From contig CADBNY010000010.1 of assembly GCA_902796215.1 (NCBI GenBank), positions 1-18,493 of the forward strand: a DNA stretch of 18,493 bases. Reading direction: 5' to 3'. The notes beneath the pieces are model-generated. The model was not told the origin of the DNA, made no database searches, and was given only the letters and a program-made list of their open reading frames with translations. This DNA is from an uncultured Erysipelotrichaceae bacterium. Its GTDB lineage: Bacteria > Bacillota_I > Bacilli_A > RF39 > UBA660. The translations under genes were made by a program, and so were the position numbers. This document shows, in pieces, positions 6,663-14,696 of this stretch; position 1 is the first letter of the stretch; the number at the start of each line of letters is the position of its first letter.

Positions 6663-9614
6663 ATGTATATTCCCTTATATAATAAAAGTAATTATACTTT
6701 GTTATCTAGTTTATTAAAAGTAGAAGAAATTGTTACTTTTGCTAAGGAAAAAAGCATCTCTCAAATTGCTCTTACAGATAGTAATATGTATGCAACAATG
6801 CTTTTTATTAAAAAGTGTGAGAACGAAGGAATTAAACCTATTATTGGTTTAGAAATACAATTAGAAGATTTTGTATTTGTATTGTTTGCTAAAGATTATA
6901 GAGGATATCAAAGTTTAATCAAATTGTCTACTATTCAAAGTGAAAGAGTGATAACTCTTTCTGATTTAAGAGATTATAATAAAAGTGTTATTGCTGTTTT
7001 ACCATTTTTATATAGGGAAAAATATGAACAACTTGGTAATATCTATTTAGATTTGTTTTTAGGATATGCTAATAGAGATGAAGAAAATGAAAGTTTAATT
7101 ATTACGAAAAATATTGTTTTTTTTCGTGAAAGTTTATATCAAAATAAACAAGATTCTGAAATGTTGTCTTATTTATATTTAATTCGTGATTCAAAAACAA
7201 TAACAGGAGATGTTTCTTATGATGTTTTAAATCATGAATTATTCATTGATTCTATTTCTGATTTAAGTGGAGAGGAAGGATTAAGTAACACAGTTTATAT
7301 AGCTGATTCATGTCATATTGTTTTTCCTAAATTTGAAAATCTGCTTCCAACTTATGAATGTTCTAATCCTTCTAAATATCTTTTTGATTTATGTCGGGTT
7401 GGGTTGGGTAAACGGTTAAATGGAGAAATACCGGATAATTATAAAAATAGATTAGTTTATGAATTAAAAGTTATTAATCAGATGGGATTTTCAAATTATT
7501 TTTTAGTTGTCTATGATTTTATTCGTTTTGCGAAAAAAAATGAAATCTTAGTTGGCCCAGGAAGAGGAAGTGCTGCCGGAAGTTTAGTTGCTTATTCTTT
7601 AGGAATAACTGAGATTGATCCATTAAAGTATGGGTTATTGTTTGAGAGATTTTTAAATCCAGCTCGAAAAACAATGCCTGATATTGATACTGATTTTCCT
7701 GATGATAAAAGAGATTTGGTTATTGAATATGTGAAGAAAAAATATGGTGAAAAGCGAGTTAGTGGAATTATTACTTTTGGTACTATGGCTGCTAAGCAGG
7801 TTATTAGAGATGTATCAAGAGTTTTAAATATTCCAATTTATAAAGTAGATTCTCTTTGTAAATTTATTCCAAATATGTCTAAAGAAAAATTGGAAGATTT
7901 GTATCAAAAAAATGAAACGTTTCGAGTAAGAATTGATAGTGATACAAATTTAATGATGATGTTTAAAATTGCGAAAAGAATAGAAGGATTTCCTAGGCAT
8001 ACTTCTTCTCATGCGGCTGGGATTGTTATGAGTAAAGTAGATTTGGATGAAGTTATTCCCTTAGTAAAGACCGATAATATTTATCTCACATCTTATTCAA
8101 TGGAATATTTAGAAGAACTTGGTTTACTTAAAATGGACTTTTTAGTATTAAAGAATCTTACTTTAATTGATAATATTTTAAAAGATATTCGAGATGTTTA
8201 TCATGAAGATATTGATTTTAATAAAATTCCATTAGATGATTTGGATACTTTAAAATTATTTGAGATAGCAAATACTTGCGGAATATTTCAATTTGAATCT
8301 GCTGGTATGAGAAATTTTTTGAGAAAGTTAAAGCCAAATACATTTGAAGATATTTTTGCAGCAATTGCTCTTTTTCGACCAGGAGCAGCTTTAAATATTG
8401 ATTCTTATATTAAAAGGAAGCATGGAGAAGAGAAAATAACTTATCTTGATCCATCTTTTAAGGATATTACGAAGAATACTTATGGTTTTTTAATTTATCA
8501 GGAACAGATTATGCAAGTTGCAAATGTTTATGCTGGATATTCTTTGGGAGAAGCTGATATTTTAAGAAGAGCTATGAGTAAGAAAAAGGTTGATTTGTTG
8601 AGGTCAGAAGAAGATAAATTTATACGAAAAAGTGTTGAAAAAGGTCATTCTTCTTCTCAAGCAAAAAAAATCTTTGATTTAATATTAAATTTTGCAGGTT
8701 TTGGATTTAATAAATCCCATTCTGTAGTTTATTCTGTTATAGCATATAAAATGGCTTATTTAAAATGTCATTATGAAACAATATTCTTTTCTAATTTATT
8801 ATCTAATGTTATGGGTAGTGAAGTAAAAACAAATGAATATATTATGGAAGCAAAAGCAAATCATATTGAGATAGAAAAACCGACGATTAATAATAGTGAG
8901 ACAAAGTATGTTGTTAAGGATGATAAAATAATTTATCCAATTTCTAATATAAAAGGAATTGGTTCTGTTATTTCAAATCAGATTAATAAGGCTAAAGAAG
9001 ATGGCTCTTTTACAGATATTTATGATTGTTTTAGTAGACTTTATATAGCAGGGGTTGGAAAAAAAGTATTTGAAGATTTGATTTATGCAGATGTTTTTAG
9101 TGAATTTGGCTATAATAGGGCAACTTTGATTTATAATTTGGATAGTTTATTTAATTATGCAGAATTGACAAAAGATATTGATGCTTCTTTAGTGATGAGG
9201 CCAGAAATAGAAAATCAGAAAGACTTTTCAAAAAGTTTTATTTTAGAAAAAGAAAAGGAAGTTTTTGGATTTTATCTTTCTTCTCATCCAACTACTGTGT
9301 ATAAAAAAGATAATCCTTATTGTATTTCATTACATGTTGTTGATAATTATTTTGATAAGACCGTTGATGTTTTAGTACTTATTGAAAAAATAAAAGTAAT
9401 TTCTACTAAGAAAGGCGATAAGATGGCTTTTTTTACTGGTAGTGATGAAACTGGTAGTAAAGAATTTATTCTGTTTCCAAAAACATATAATATGTATTCA
9501 AAAATAGAGAAAGGAAATTTGATAAAAATAAGAGGACATGTTGAGAAGAGATTAGATGCATTTCAAATTATTGTGGAAAAATTAAAATTATTAGAAGGAG
9601 AAAATAATGAATAA
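6663..9614 (+). CDS. dnaE: DNA polymerase III alpha subunit, DnaE type
   Basis: The protein has 983 residues, short for DnaE (usually ~1,030-1,160). Order: an N-terminal PHP domain (about 1-200), then palm, thumb and fingers with GPGRGSAAGS near 297-306 and PDIDTDF at 339-345. D342 and D344, together with D492 in KMDFL, match the three catalytic aspartates of the family. A helix-hairpin-helix region (ISNIKGIGSVISNQI) and a C-terminal OB-fold follow, ending around residue 980. The PHP metal ligands are largely gone: the usual HxHS motif reads YNKS at residues 6-9, and the following TDH motif reads TDS. In Bacillota, DnaE works with PolC at the replication fork, extending RNA primers. The stop overlaps the lspA start by 8 bases, so both are co-transcribed. 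Confidence 0.95.
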   Translation: MYIPLYNKSNYTLLSSLLKVEEIVTFAKEKSISQIALTDSNMYATMLFIKKCENEGIKPIIGLEIQLEDFVFVLFAKDYRGYQSLIKLSTIQSERVITLSDLRDYNKSVIAVLPFLYREKYEQLGNIYLDLFLGYANRDEENESLIITKNIVFFRESLYQNKQDSEMLSYLYLIRDSKTITGDVSYDVLNHELFIDSISDLSGEEGLSNTVYIADSCHIVFPKFENLLPTYECSNPSKYLFDLCRVGLGKRLNGEIPDNYKNRLVYELKVINQMGFSNYFLVVYDFIRFAKKNEILVGPGRGSAAGSLVAYSLGITEIDPLKYGLLFERFLNPARKTMPDIDTDFPDDKRDLVIEYVKKKYGEKRVSGIITFGTMAAKQVIRDVSRVLNIPIYKVDSLCKFIPNMSKEKLEDLYQKNETFRVRIDSDTNLMMMFKIAKRIEGFPRHTSSHAAGIVMSKVDLDEVIPLVKTDNIYLTSYSMEYLEELGLLKMDFLVLKNLTLIDNILKDIRDVYHEDIDFNKIPLDDLDTLKLFEIANTCGIFQFESAGMRNFLRKLKPNTFEDIFAAIALFRPGAALNIDSYIKRKHGEEKITYLDPSFKDITKNTYGFLIYQEQIMQVANVYAGYSLGEADILRRAMSKKKVDLLRSEEDKFIRKSVEKGHSSSQAKKIFDLILNFAGFGFNKSHSVVYSVIAYKMAYLKCHYETIFFSNLLSNVMGSEVKTNEYIMEAKANHIEIEKPTINNSETKYVVKDDKIIYPISNIKGIGSVISNQINKAKEDGSFTDIYDCFSRLYIAGVGKKVFEDLIYADVFSEFGYNRATLIYNLDSLFNYAELTKDIDASLVMRPEIENQKDFSKSFILEKEKEVFGFYLSSHPTTVYKKDNPYCISLHVVDNYFDKTVDVLVLIEKIKVISTKKGDKMAFFTGSDETGSKEFILFPKTYNMYSKIEKGNLIKIRGHVEKRLDAFQIIVEKLKLLEGENNE

Positions 9615-10071
9615 AAAACAAGATATTTATAAGATAGCTGGTATTATTTTTATTATTGATCAAATCATAAAAATTTTTTTGAATCATTTTATGAAATTAT
9701 ATGATAGTGTTGAAATAATTCCTGGTTTTTTTCAAATCTTTTTTGTTAAAAATACGGGAGCAGCTTTTTCTATTTTGCAAGATAATACATTTTTAATTAT
9801 TATCATTACTTTTTGTTTTCTTGTTTTTCTAAATCAGTATATTATCAAAGAAAAATATTCTACAAAATTATCTATTTTGTCTTTTGGAATGATTATGGGA
9901 GGTATTTTTGGTAATTTGTTTGATCGTCTTATTTATCATGCAGTTATTGATTATTTATCATTTTCATTTTTGGGATTGGATTTTCCAGTTTTTAATTTTG
10001 CGGATATTTCGATTACAGTTGGGGTTTTGTTTGTATTATTTGAATTGATTTTTTCTAAAAATAAAGTATAA
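9607..10071 (+). CDS. lspA: Lipoprotein signal peptidase (signal peptidase II)
   Basis: The protein has 154 residues with four membrane helices. Conserved blocks: D18QxxK near the N-terminus, KNTGAAFS at 48-55, GNLFDRL at 102-108, the catalytic aspartate D115 in AVIDYLSF, and the second catalytic aspartate D133 in FNFADISI. LspA cleaves the signal peptide of diacylglyceryl-modified prolipoproteins at the membrane. The ATG lies inside the end of dnaE (8-base overlap). AAGGAG just before it, within the last dnaE codons, is the ribosome binding site, indicating translational coupling. No clear hairpin terminator follows; a T6 run at 10079-10084 has no stem. Confidence 0.95.
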   Translation: MNKKQDIYKIAGIIFIIDQIIKIFLNHFMKLYDSVEIIPGFFQIFFVKNTGAAFSILQDNTFLIIIITFCFLVFLNQYIIKEKYSTKLSILSFGMIMGGIFGNLFDRLIYHAVIDYLSFSFLGLDFPVFNFADISITVGVLFVLFELIFSKNKV

Positions 10072-10097
10072 TTCGGGGTTTTTTAGATTCAAAAATA

Positions 10098-10123
10098 TGA
10101 TATAATGAAAGAAATTAGGAGTG
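10098..10123 (+). promoter_or_regulatory. Extended -10 promoter and Shine-Dalgarno of the AAA+ gene
   Basis: TGATATAAT at 10098-10106 is an extended -10, again in the context TATGATATAAT. An ATG at 10105 overlaps this box and cannot be the start. AGGAGTG at 10117-10123 sets ATG 10129. Confidence 0.65.
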
Positions 10124-10128
10124 AGAAA

Positions 10129-11091
10129 ATGGACATAAATAACTCAGAATTAAAACAAAAAAGAATTAATATGCTTCAAATGTATGGGGAAAATTTTCAA
10201 GAAAAGCAATATATTACTAATCCAGCTATAGGAAGAGATGAACAAATTAAGCAGTTGATTCTTATTTTATTAACTCCAGAGAAATCAGCAGTTTTAACTG
10301 GAAAACCTGGTGTTGGAAAAACTGCTACTGTAGAGGGGCTTGCTTATAGAATTCAGAAGCATGAAGTTCCTGATATATTAAAAGATTATCAAGTTATTAA
10401 ACTTAATACCTCTGCTTTATTAGGGGAAGATCCTGTAACAGGTGAAGCAAAAGTTCAAATATTGATAGAAGAGTTAAAGAATGAGACAAAATTAATATTA
10501 TTTATTGATGAAATTCACACTCTTATGGGAGGCTCTGGAGATGCATTGGATTTTGCTAATATGTTTAAGCCGGCTTTGGATAGAGGTGATATCAAAGTAA
10601 TAGGTGCTACTACGACTGAGGAGTATGAACGATATATTTTAAGGGATAAAGCTTTTGTAAGGCGATTTCAGAAAGTTGAGATTTTTGAACCTACAAGAGA
10701 AGAAAATATAGAAATATTGATAGGAACTCTTCCAAAAATTGAGAAAAAAACAGGAGCAAAAATGATGTATACTGCATTTATTCAAAAGAGGATGATGGAA
10801 TTTATTACTGATATTACTAGTGAATATAAAAGGATATATGAAATTGGATCACGTTATCCAGATGTTTCATTAACAATTGTTCAACAAGCATTTTCTAATG
10901 CTTTATATGATAATAGAAGTGAAGTTAATGTTATGGATTTTAAAAAAGCTATTATGAATAGTAAAAATATTTATCCTGATGTAATCCAGAAATCGATGCC
11001 CCAGTTTGATGCATTGTTTGCTGATCAAATTACTGAATATGAAGAAAAGAATAAAAATAAATATGAGAGATTGTCAGAGGAATCTGTCTAA
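10129..11091 (+). CDS. Stand-alone Clp/ClpB D1-like AAA+ ATPase
   Basis: The protein has 320 residues and one AAA+ module that matches the first ATPase domain of ClpB/ClpC. It starts with the NPAIGRDEQI box, then Walker A GKPGVGKT at 58-65, Walker B LILFIDE at 122-128, sensor 1 IGATTTEEY at 158-166, and an arginine pair at 178-179 (FVRRFQ) in the arginine-finger position. It lacks the Clp N-domain, the ClpB middle coiled coil and the second ATPase domain. The pore loop, normally GAKYRGEFEERLK, reads GEDPVTGEAKVQI, so the threading Tyr is Val103. It is therefore an ATP-dependent remodeller or regulator rather than an evident unfoldase (inference). The gene ends 15 bases before the zinc-ribbon membrane protein start; they are probably one operon. 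Confidence 0.85.
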   Translation: MDINNSELKQKRINMLQMYGENFQEKQYITNPAIGRDEQIKQLILILLTPEKSAVLTGKPGVGKTATVEGLAYRIQKHEVPDILKDYQVIKLNTSALLGEDPVTGEAKVQILIEELKNETKLILFIDEIHTLMGGSGDALDFANMFKPALDRGDIKVIGATTTEEYERYILRDKAFVRRFQKVEIFEPTREENIEILIGTLPKIEKKTGAKMMYTAFIQKRMMEFITDITSEYKRIYEIGSRYPDVSLTIVQQAFSNALYDNRSEVNVMDFKKAIMNSKNIYPDVIQKSMPQFDALFADQITEYEEKNKNKYERLSEESV

Positions 11092-11106
11092 TAAGTGGGT
11101 GATAAA

Positions 11107-12261
11107 ATGAAATGTGTAAAGTGTGGTAAAAGGCTAAAAGAGAATGAAGTTTTTTGTACGATATGTGGATATTATAATGGTGAAGTAGAAAATAATACAG
11201 AGCAAGTTCAGGGAAATTTGTTGGATGATGATATAAATAATGTTAGGCAAGATGATACTAATATACATGATATTATTAATATTAGCGGTGTAGAGAAAAA
11301 GGAAAATACTAAAAAAAATACAAAAATTATTAAAAAGAAAAAAGAAAAAAAAGAAGATAGTTCTTTAGATGAAAATAATTTTTATTATGAAAATGAAGTT
11401 TTTTTAGAGGCTTATATTGGTGAAGATTATAATCAAATAAAAAAATGGCCATTTAATATTTGGGCATTTCTGTTAAACTGGATGTATTTGTTATATAGAA
11501 AGTTATACGTAACAGGAATTGTTGGATTGTTAATTACGGGTCTTTTCATTGTTTTTTTAAGAAAATATTTGATTATATTTATTATTATTATAATGATAGT
11601 TTTAGGTTTTTTGTTTAATTATTATTATGTTTTTGTTGCAAAAAAGAAAGTTGAAAAAATATTAAAAAGAATGGAAGGAACAGATAATTTTACTTTAATG
11701 TCTATTATGAAAGAAGAAGGTGGAGTAGATGTTCCTTTGGCTTTGTCTATATATGCAGCCTTTTTATTGATTTTGTTCTTTTATTTTGTAGGTTTTAGAT
11801 TAAATAGTAATCATAATACGAAATATTGGAAAGAGAATAGTGAAAATAAAGCTAATTGTGTTTATTTAACTAAATTGGCTTATATGGATATTCAGTCTCA
11901 GGGAAGTATTGGAGAAATACAATCATCTACTTGTAAAATAACAAAAGGAACTATTGAAAATTATGAAGTCTATATAAAGGCTTTATATGAAGAAAGAAAT
12001 ATTTATATTTATTATGTAACTGAAAATGGAAAAATATCATATAAAGATAATACTTCGGAGCTTCTTAATTTGGAATTGATGCAAGCTAATATGGTTTTGA
12101 CTCCAGAACAATCTTCAAGACTTGCTAATTTAAAAAGTATAGAGTCAAATTATCAGGATATTTTTATAAAGTCTAAAAGGGAAGATGAGTTAATAGCAAA
12201 GAAAAAGAATGTCCAGGAGAAGTTGAATTATTCATTTGAGGAAGAAGAAATTATACGTTAA
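11107..12261 (+). CDS. Zinc-ribbon membrane protein with DUF2628-like segment
   Basis: The protein has 384 residues. A zinc ribbon is at the N-terminus (C3xxC6 and C17xxC20). An acidic then Lys-rich low-complexity linker spans about 26-90. A DUF2628-like stretch follows (KKWPFNIWAFLLNWMYLLYRK, 112-132; aromatic residues before a membrane hairpin). Membrane helices lie at about 134-151, 154-177 and 209-230. A C-terminal soluble domain of ~150 residues, which contains two cysteines near 255 and 276, should face outside if the ribbon is cytoplasmic. The end is highly charged. The start is ATG 11107 with GGGTGAT upstream; a GTG at 11095 is part of that site. It lies directly behind the AAA+ gene. 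Function unknown; a membrane partner for the AAA+ protein is inferred from context only. Confidence 0.75.
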   Translation: MKCVKCGKRLKENEVFCTICGYYNGEVENNTEQVQGNLLDDDINNVRQDDTNIHDIINISGVEKKENTKKNTKIIKKKKEKKEDSSLDENNFYYENEVFLEAYIGEDYNQIKKWPFNIWAFLLNWMYLLYRKLYVTGIVGLLITGLFIVFLRKYLIIFIIIIMIVLGFLFNYYYVFVAKKKVEKILKRMEGTDNFTLMSIMKEEGGVDVPLALSIYAAFLLILFFYFVGFRLNSNHNTKYWKENSENKANCVYLTKLAYMDIQSQGSIGEIQSSTCKITKGTIENYEVYIKALYEERNIYIYYVTENGKISYKDNTSELLNLELMQANMVLTPEQSSRLANLKSIESNYQDIFIKSKREDELIAKKKNVQEKLNYSFEEEEIIR

Positions 12262-12286
12262 AGAGGGTTTTTAATTCTCTTTTTGT
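12260..12286 (+). terminator. Terminator between the zinc-ribbon gene and glmS
   Basis: AAAGAGGGTT (12260-12269) pairs with AATTCTCTTT (12273-12282), including two G-U pairs, with a three-T loop and a following short T run. It begins inside the stop codon. Confidence 0.65.
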
Positions 12287-12310
12287 ATTATAAAAATAAG
12301 GAGATTTTAT

Positions 12311-14059
12311 ATGTGTGGAATTATTGGATGTATTGGATATGAAAATCCAACAAATATTTTATTGGATGCTTTAAAAAGATTAGAATATAGGGGCTATGAT
12401 TCAGCTGGAATAGCATTGAAGAATGAAAAAGAAATTCAAATTATTAAAAGTCTTGGTAAAATATCTGATTTAGAAAAAAAAATATCAGAAAAAATGATTA
12501 TTAATTGTTCTTTAGGTATTGGTCATACTAGGTGGGCAACTCATGGAGAACCTAGTGAGATTAATGCTCATCCTCATAGAGTTGGAAAAATTACTTTGGT
12601 TCATAATGGAATTATTGAAAATGCTTCCTTTTTAAAGGAAAAACTTGAAAAGAAAGGTGTTCTTTTTCAAAGCAATACTGATACAGAAGTTATTGCTGCA
12701 TTAATTAATGATTACTATAAAGGAAACATGGAAGAAGCTCTTCAAAAGACTATTAAGGATATAAAAGGAAGTTATGCTCTTGCTATTATAAATGATGATG
12801 AAGCCGATAAACTATATGCGTTGAGATGTGAGTCACCTTTAATACTAGGTGTTTCAGATGGGGAATTTTTTGTTACAAGTGATATGGGTGCTATTATTAG
12901 TAAAACTAATAAATATGTATTACTAGGTGAGAATGAAATTGTTACTTTGACAAGAAATGGTTTTTCTATTACTAAAGATGGTAAAAAAGTAGAAAGATCA
13001 GTTGAAGTAAGTGAATTGAGTGATGTGGATGCTAGTCTGTGTGGGTATGAACATTATATGATGAAAGAAATTATGGAAGAACCAGTACTTGTTCATAATT
13101 TGATTCAAAAATATAAAGATAATATGGATTTGTTACCAGATTTAGATCAATATGATATGATTCATATTGTTGGCTGTGGATCGGCATATTATGCTGGAAT
13201 GATTGGAAAAAATTTTTTTGAAGAAGATGGTAAGAGAGTAGAAATAGATGTAGCAAGTGAATATAGATATCGTAATGTTATTTATGATAATAATACTTTA
13301 GTTATTCTAATATCGCAATCAGGAGAAACAGCTGATACGATTGCTGCCATGAGAAAGGCAATTAAAAATAAAGTAGATACATTGGCTATTGTTAATGTTG
13401 ATGATTCAACAATTGCTAGAGAATGTAAATATAAAATTCTTACAGAAGCAGGGAGAGAAGTTGCTGTTGCAACAACAAAGGCGTTTCTTTTACAAGTTTT
13501 GATTTTAAGCTTTTTATCTTATAAAATAAATCCGGATAAAGATTATTTGAAGGATTTGAAAAAACTTTCACAAAATTTGAAAGTATTACTTGATAAAAGT
13601 GGTTTTTATAAAAAACTAGCTGATGCTATATATCATCAAGAAGATGTTTTCTTTATTGGTAGGAGAGTTGATTATGCTATTAGTTTGGAAGGAAGTTTAA
13701 AATTAAAAGAAGTTTCTTATATTCACAGTGATGCTTATCAAGCAGGAGAATTAAAACATGGAACAATTTCTTTGATTCAAAAAGGAACTGTTGTATTTGC
13801 TATTGTTACGGATCAAGCAACAAAGGATAAAACAATATCTAATTTAGAAGAGGTTATCTCTAGGGGTGCTGTTCCAATTTATGTTGGAACTGATGATTGT
13901 TCTTATGAAAATAAAATTATAATTCCTAAAATAAATACTAAATTACAACCTATATTAGTAGTTCCTGCATTACAAATGATAGCTTATTATGTTGCTTATA
14001 AAAGAGGTTGTAATATTGATAAACCCAAAAATTTAGCAAAAAGTGTTACAGTGGAGTAA
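12311..14059 (+). CDS. glmS: Glutamine-fructose-6-phosphate aminotransferase (isomerizing)
   Basis: The protein has 582 residues. It begins MCGIIGCIG, so after Met removal the class II amidotransferase nucleophile is the N-terminal Cys. The glutaminase half carries RLEYRGYDSAGIA, GHTRWATHGEPSE, HNGIIEN and SNTDTEVIA. Two SIS sugar-isomerase domains follow, with HIVGCGSAYYAG, ISQSGETADT and ATTKAF in the first, and ELKHGTISL in the second. The terminal KNLAKSVTVE is the family's conserved tail. It makes glucosamine-6-phosphate, the first step to UDP-GlcNAc for cell wall. ATG 12311 follows AAGGAG (12298-12303). Only 49 bases separate it from the gene before, most taken by a hairpin, so the glmS ribozyme of many Bacillota is absent. 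Confidence 0.97.
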   Translation: MCGIIGCIGYENPTNILLDALKRLEYRGYDSAGIALKNEKEIQIIKSLGKISDLEKKISEKMIINCSLGIGHTRWATHGEPSEINAHPHRVGKITLVHNGIIENASFLKEKLEKKGVLFQSNTDTEVIAALINDYYKGNMEEALQKTIKDIKGSYALAIINDDEADKLYALRCESPLILGVSDGEFFVTSDMGAIISKTNKYVLLGENEIVTLTRNGFSITKDGKKVERSVEVSELSDVDASLCGYEHYMMKEIMEEPVLVHNLIQKYKDNMDLLPDLDQYDMIHIVGCGSAYYAGMIGKNFFEEDGKRVEIDVASEYRYRNVIYDNNTLVILISQSGETADTIAAMRKAIKNKVDTLAIVNVDDSTIARECKYKILTEAGREVAVATTKAFLLQVLILSFLSYKINPDKDYLKDLKKLSQNLKVLLDKSGFYKKLADAIYHQEDVFFIGRRVDYAISLEGSLKLKEVSYIHSDAYQAGELKHGTISLIQKGTVVFAIVTDQATKDKTISNLEEVISRGAVPIYVGTDDCSYENKIIIPKINTKLQPILVVPALQMIAYYVAYKRGCNIDKPKNLAKSVTVE

Positions 14060-14078
14060 GTATCATTAGCAAATCATA

Positions 14079-14107
14079 ATATTCTTCATAGAATATAATG
14101 AAAGGAG
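14079..14107 (+). promoter_or_regulatory. Small hairpin, TATAAT and Shine-Dalgarno before the small membrane protein
   Basis: ATATTCT (14079-14085) pairs with AGAATAT (14090-14096) over a TCAT loop. No T-run follows, so it is not a typical terminator. TATAAT at 14094-14099 is too close to AAAGGAG (14101-14107) to give a normal leader, so read-through from glmS is as likely. Confidence 0.35.
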
Positions 14108-14113
14108 AATGTT

Positions 14114-14257
14114 ATGTACTCTTATGGATATCCTACATACCCAACAGGTCAAAATAATGATGGTTTTGGTAGTTGGTGGGTATTTATCATTATAATTCTT
14201 ATTTTCTTCCTATTTTGGGGGGTTGGAAATAATAATGGTTGTCCAAATAGAAAATAG
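14114..14257 (+). CDS. Small Tyr/Gly-rich membrane protein, 47 residues
   Basis: A short gene with a clear AAAGGAG 6 bases before ATG 14114 and a TAG stop followed by a terminator. The N-terminus is polar and aromatic (MYSYGYPTYPTGQNNDGFG). One membrane helix spans about residues 21-37 (WWVFIIIILIFFLFWGV). A short N/G-rich tail, NNNGCPNRK, holds a single Cys. The layout, a Gly/Tyr-rich head followed by one helix, resembles the small YjcZ-type sporulation and membrane proteins of Bacillota, but I cannot confirm homology. It lies directly after glmS in the same direction, with no T-tailed terminator between, so it may be co-transcribed. Topology is likely N-in or N-out equally; function unknown. 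Confidence 0.7.
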   Translation: MYSYGYPTYPTGQNNDGFGSWWVFIIIILIFFLFWGVGNNNGCPNRK

Positions 14258-14260
14258 AAG

Positions 14261-14288
14261 AAAAGGTAATTTATGCCTTTTTTTGCTT
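14261..14288 (+). terminator. Terminator after the small membrane protein gene
   Basis: AAAAGGTA (14261-14268) pairs with TGCCTTTT (14274-14281), with one T-G pair, a 5-base loop and continuing Ts. Confidence 0.65.
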
Positions 14289-14347
14289 TATTTAGTGTTT
14301 TTATATATAATATGTGTAATCTATGTATATAATTATTTTGAGAGGAG
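14283..14347 (+). promoter_or_regulatory. Possible promoter and Shine-Dalgarno of the YqfO-like gene
   Basis: TTGCTT (14283-14288), a 17-base spacer and TATAAT (14306-14311) form a plausible promoter. A second TATAAT lies at 14328-14333. GAGAGGAGA at 14340-14348 is the ribosome binding site for ATG 14355. Confidence 0.45.
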
Positions 14348-14354
14348 ATATTTC

Positions 14355-14696
14355 ATGAATTTTAATATTAATAGAGTTAAAATAAGCGTTACTATTCCAG
14401 TTAATAGTGTTTCTAGTGTTAGAGATGCACTTTTTGATGTAGGAGTAGGAATTATTGGAAATTATACAAATTGTTCTTTATCTACAAAGTGTATAGGAAA
14501 TTTTAAACCTAATGATAAAGCACATCCATTTATTGGTGAAAAAAATAAAATGCAGTTTGTAGAAGAAGAAAGATTGGAAGTTTTTTGTGATGTAAAAGAT
14601 GTTAAAAATGTTATTTCAAGATTAAGAGAAATACATCCTTATGAGGAACCTGTAATAGATATTATTCCTTTATTAGATGAGAAAGATTTCAATTAG
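14355..14696 (+). CDS. Stand-alone YqfO/NIF3-insert-domain protein
   Basis: The protein has 113 residues, matching stand-alone YqfO family proteins (~100 residues). In full-length NIF3/YqfO proteins this PII/CutA-like domain is inserted between the two halves of the dinuclear-metal domain; here it is alone. Visible family marks: the VRDALFDVGVGIIGNYTNCS helix-turn, GNFKPNDKAHPFIG, VEEERLEVFCD, and the closing HPYEEPVIDIIPL. The HPYEEP box is the clearest signature. The fold suggests a trimeric small-ligand or metal sensor; no ligand is known from sequence. The start is ATG 14355 after GAGAGGAGA. A longer reading from 14223 would run through the preceding small gene and terminator and is rejected. 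Confidence 0.85.
   Translation: MNFNINRVKISVTIPVNSVSSVRDALFDVGVGIIGNYTNCSLSTKCIGNFKPNDKAHPFIGEKNKMQFVEEERLEVFCDVKDVKNVISRLREIHPYEEPVIDIIPLLDEKDFN

Noticed and set aside
10105..10128. Upstream ATG for the AAA+ gene
   Set aside because: It overlaps the TATAAT box; AGGAGTG favours ATG 10129.
12262..12310. glmS ribozyme
   Set aside because: The ribozyme needs well over 100 bases; only 49 are available.
13071..13256. Open frame on - inside glmS
   Set aside because: Antisense shadow of a conserved enzyme; no ribosome binding site.
14223..14354. N-terminal extension of the YqfO-like protein
   Set aside because: It would run through the end of the small membrane protein gene and a terminator; GAGAGGAGA sets ATG 14355.
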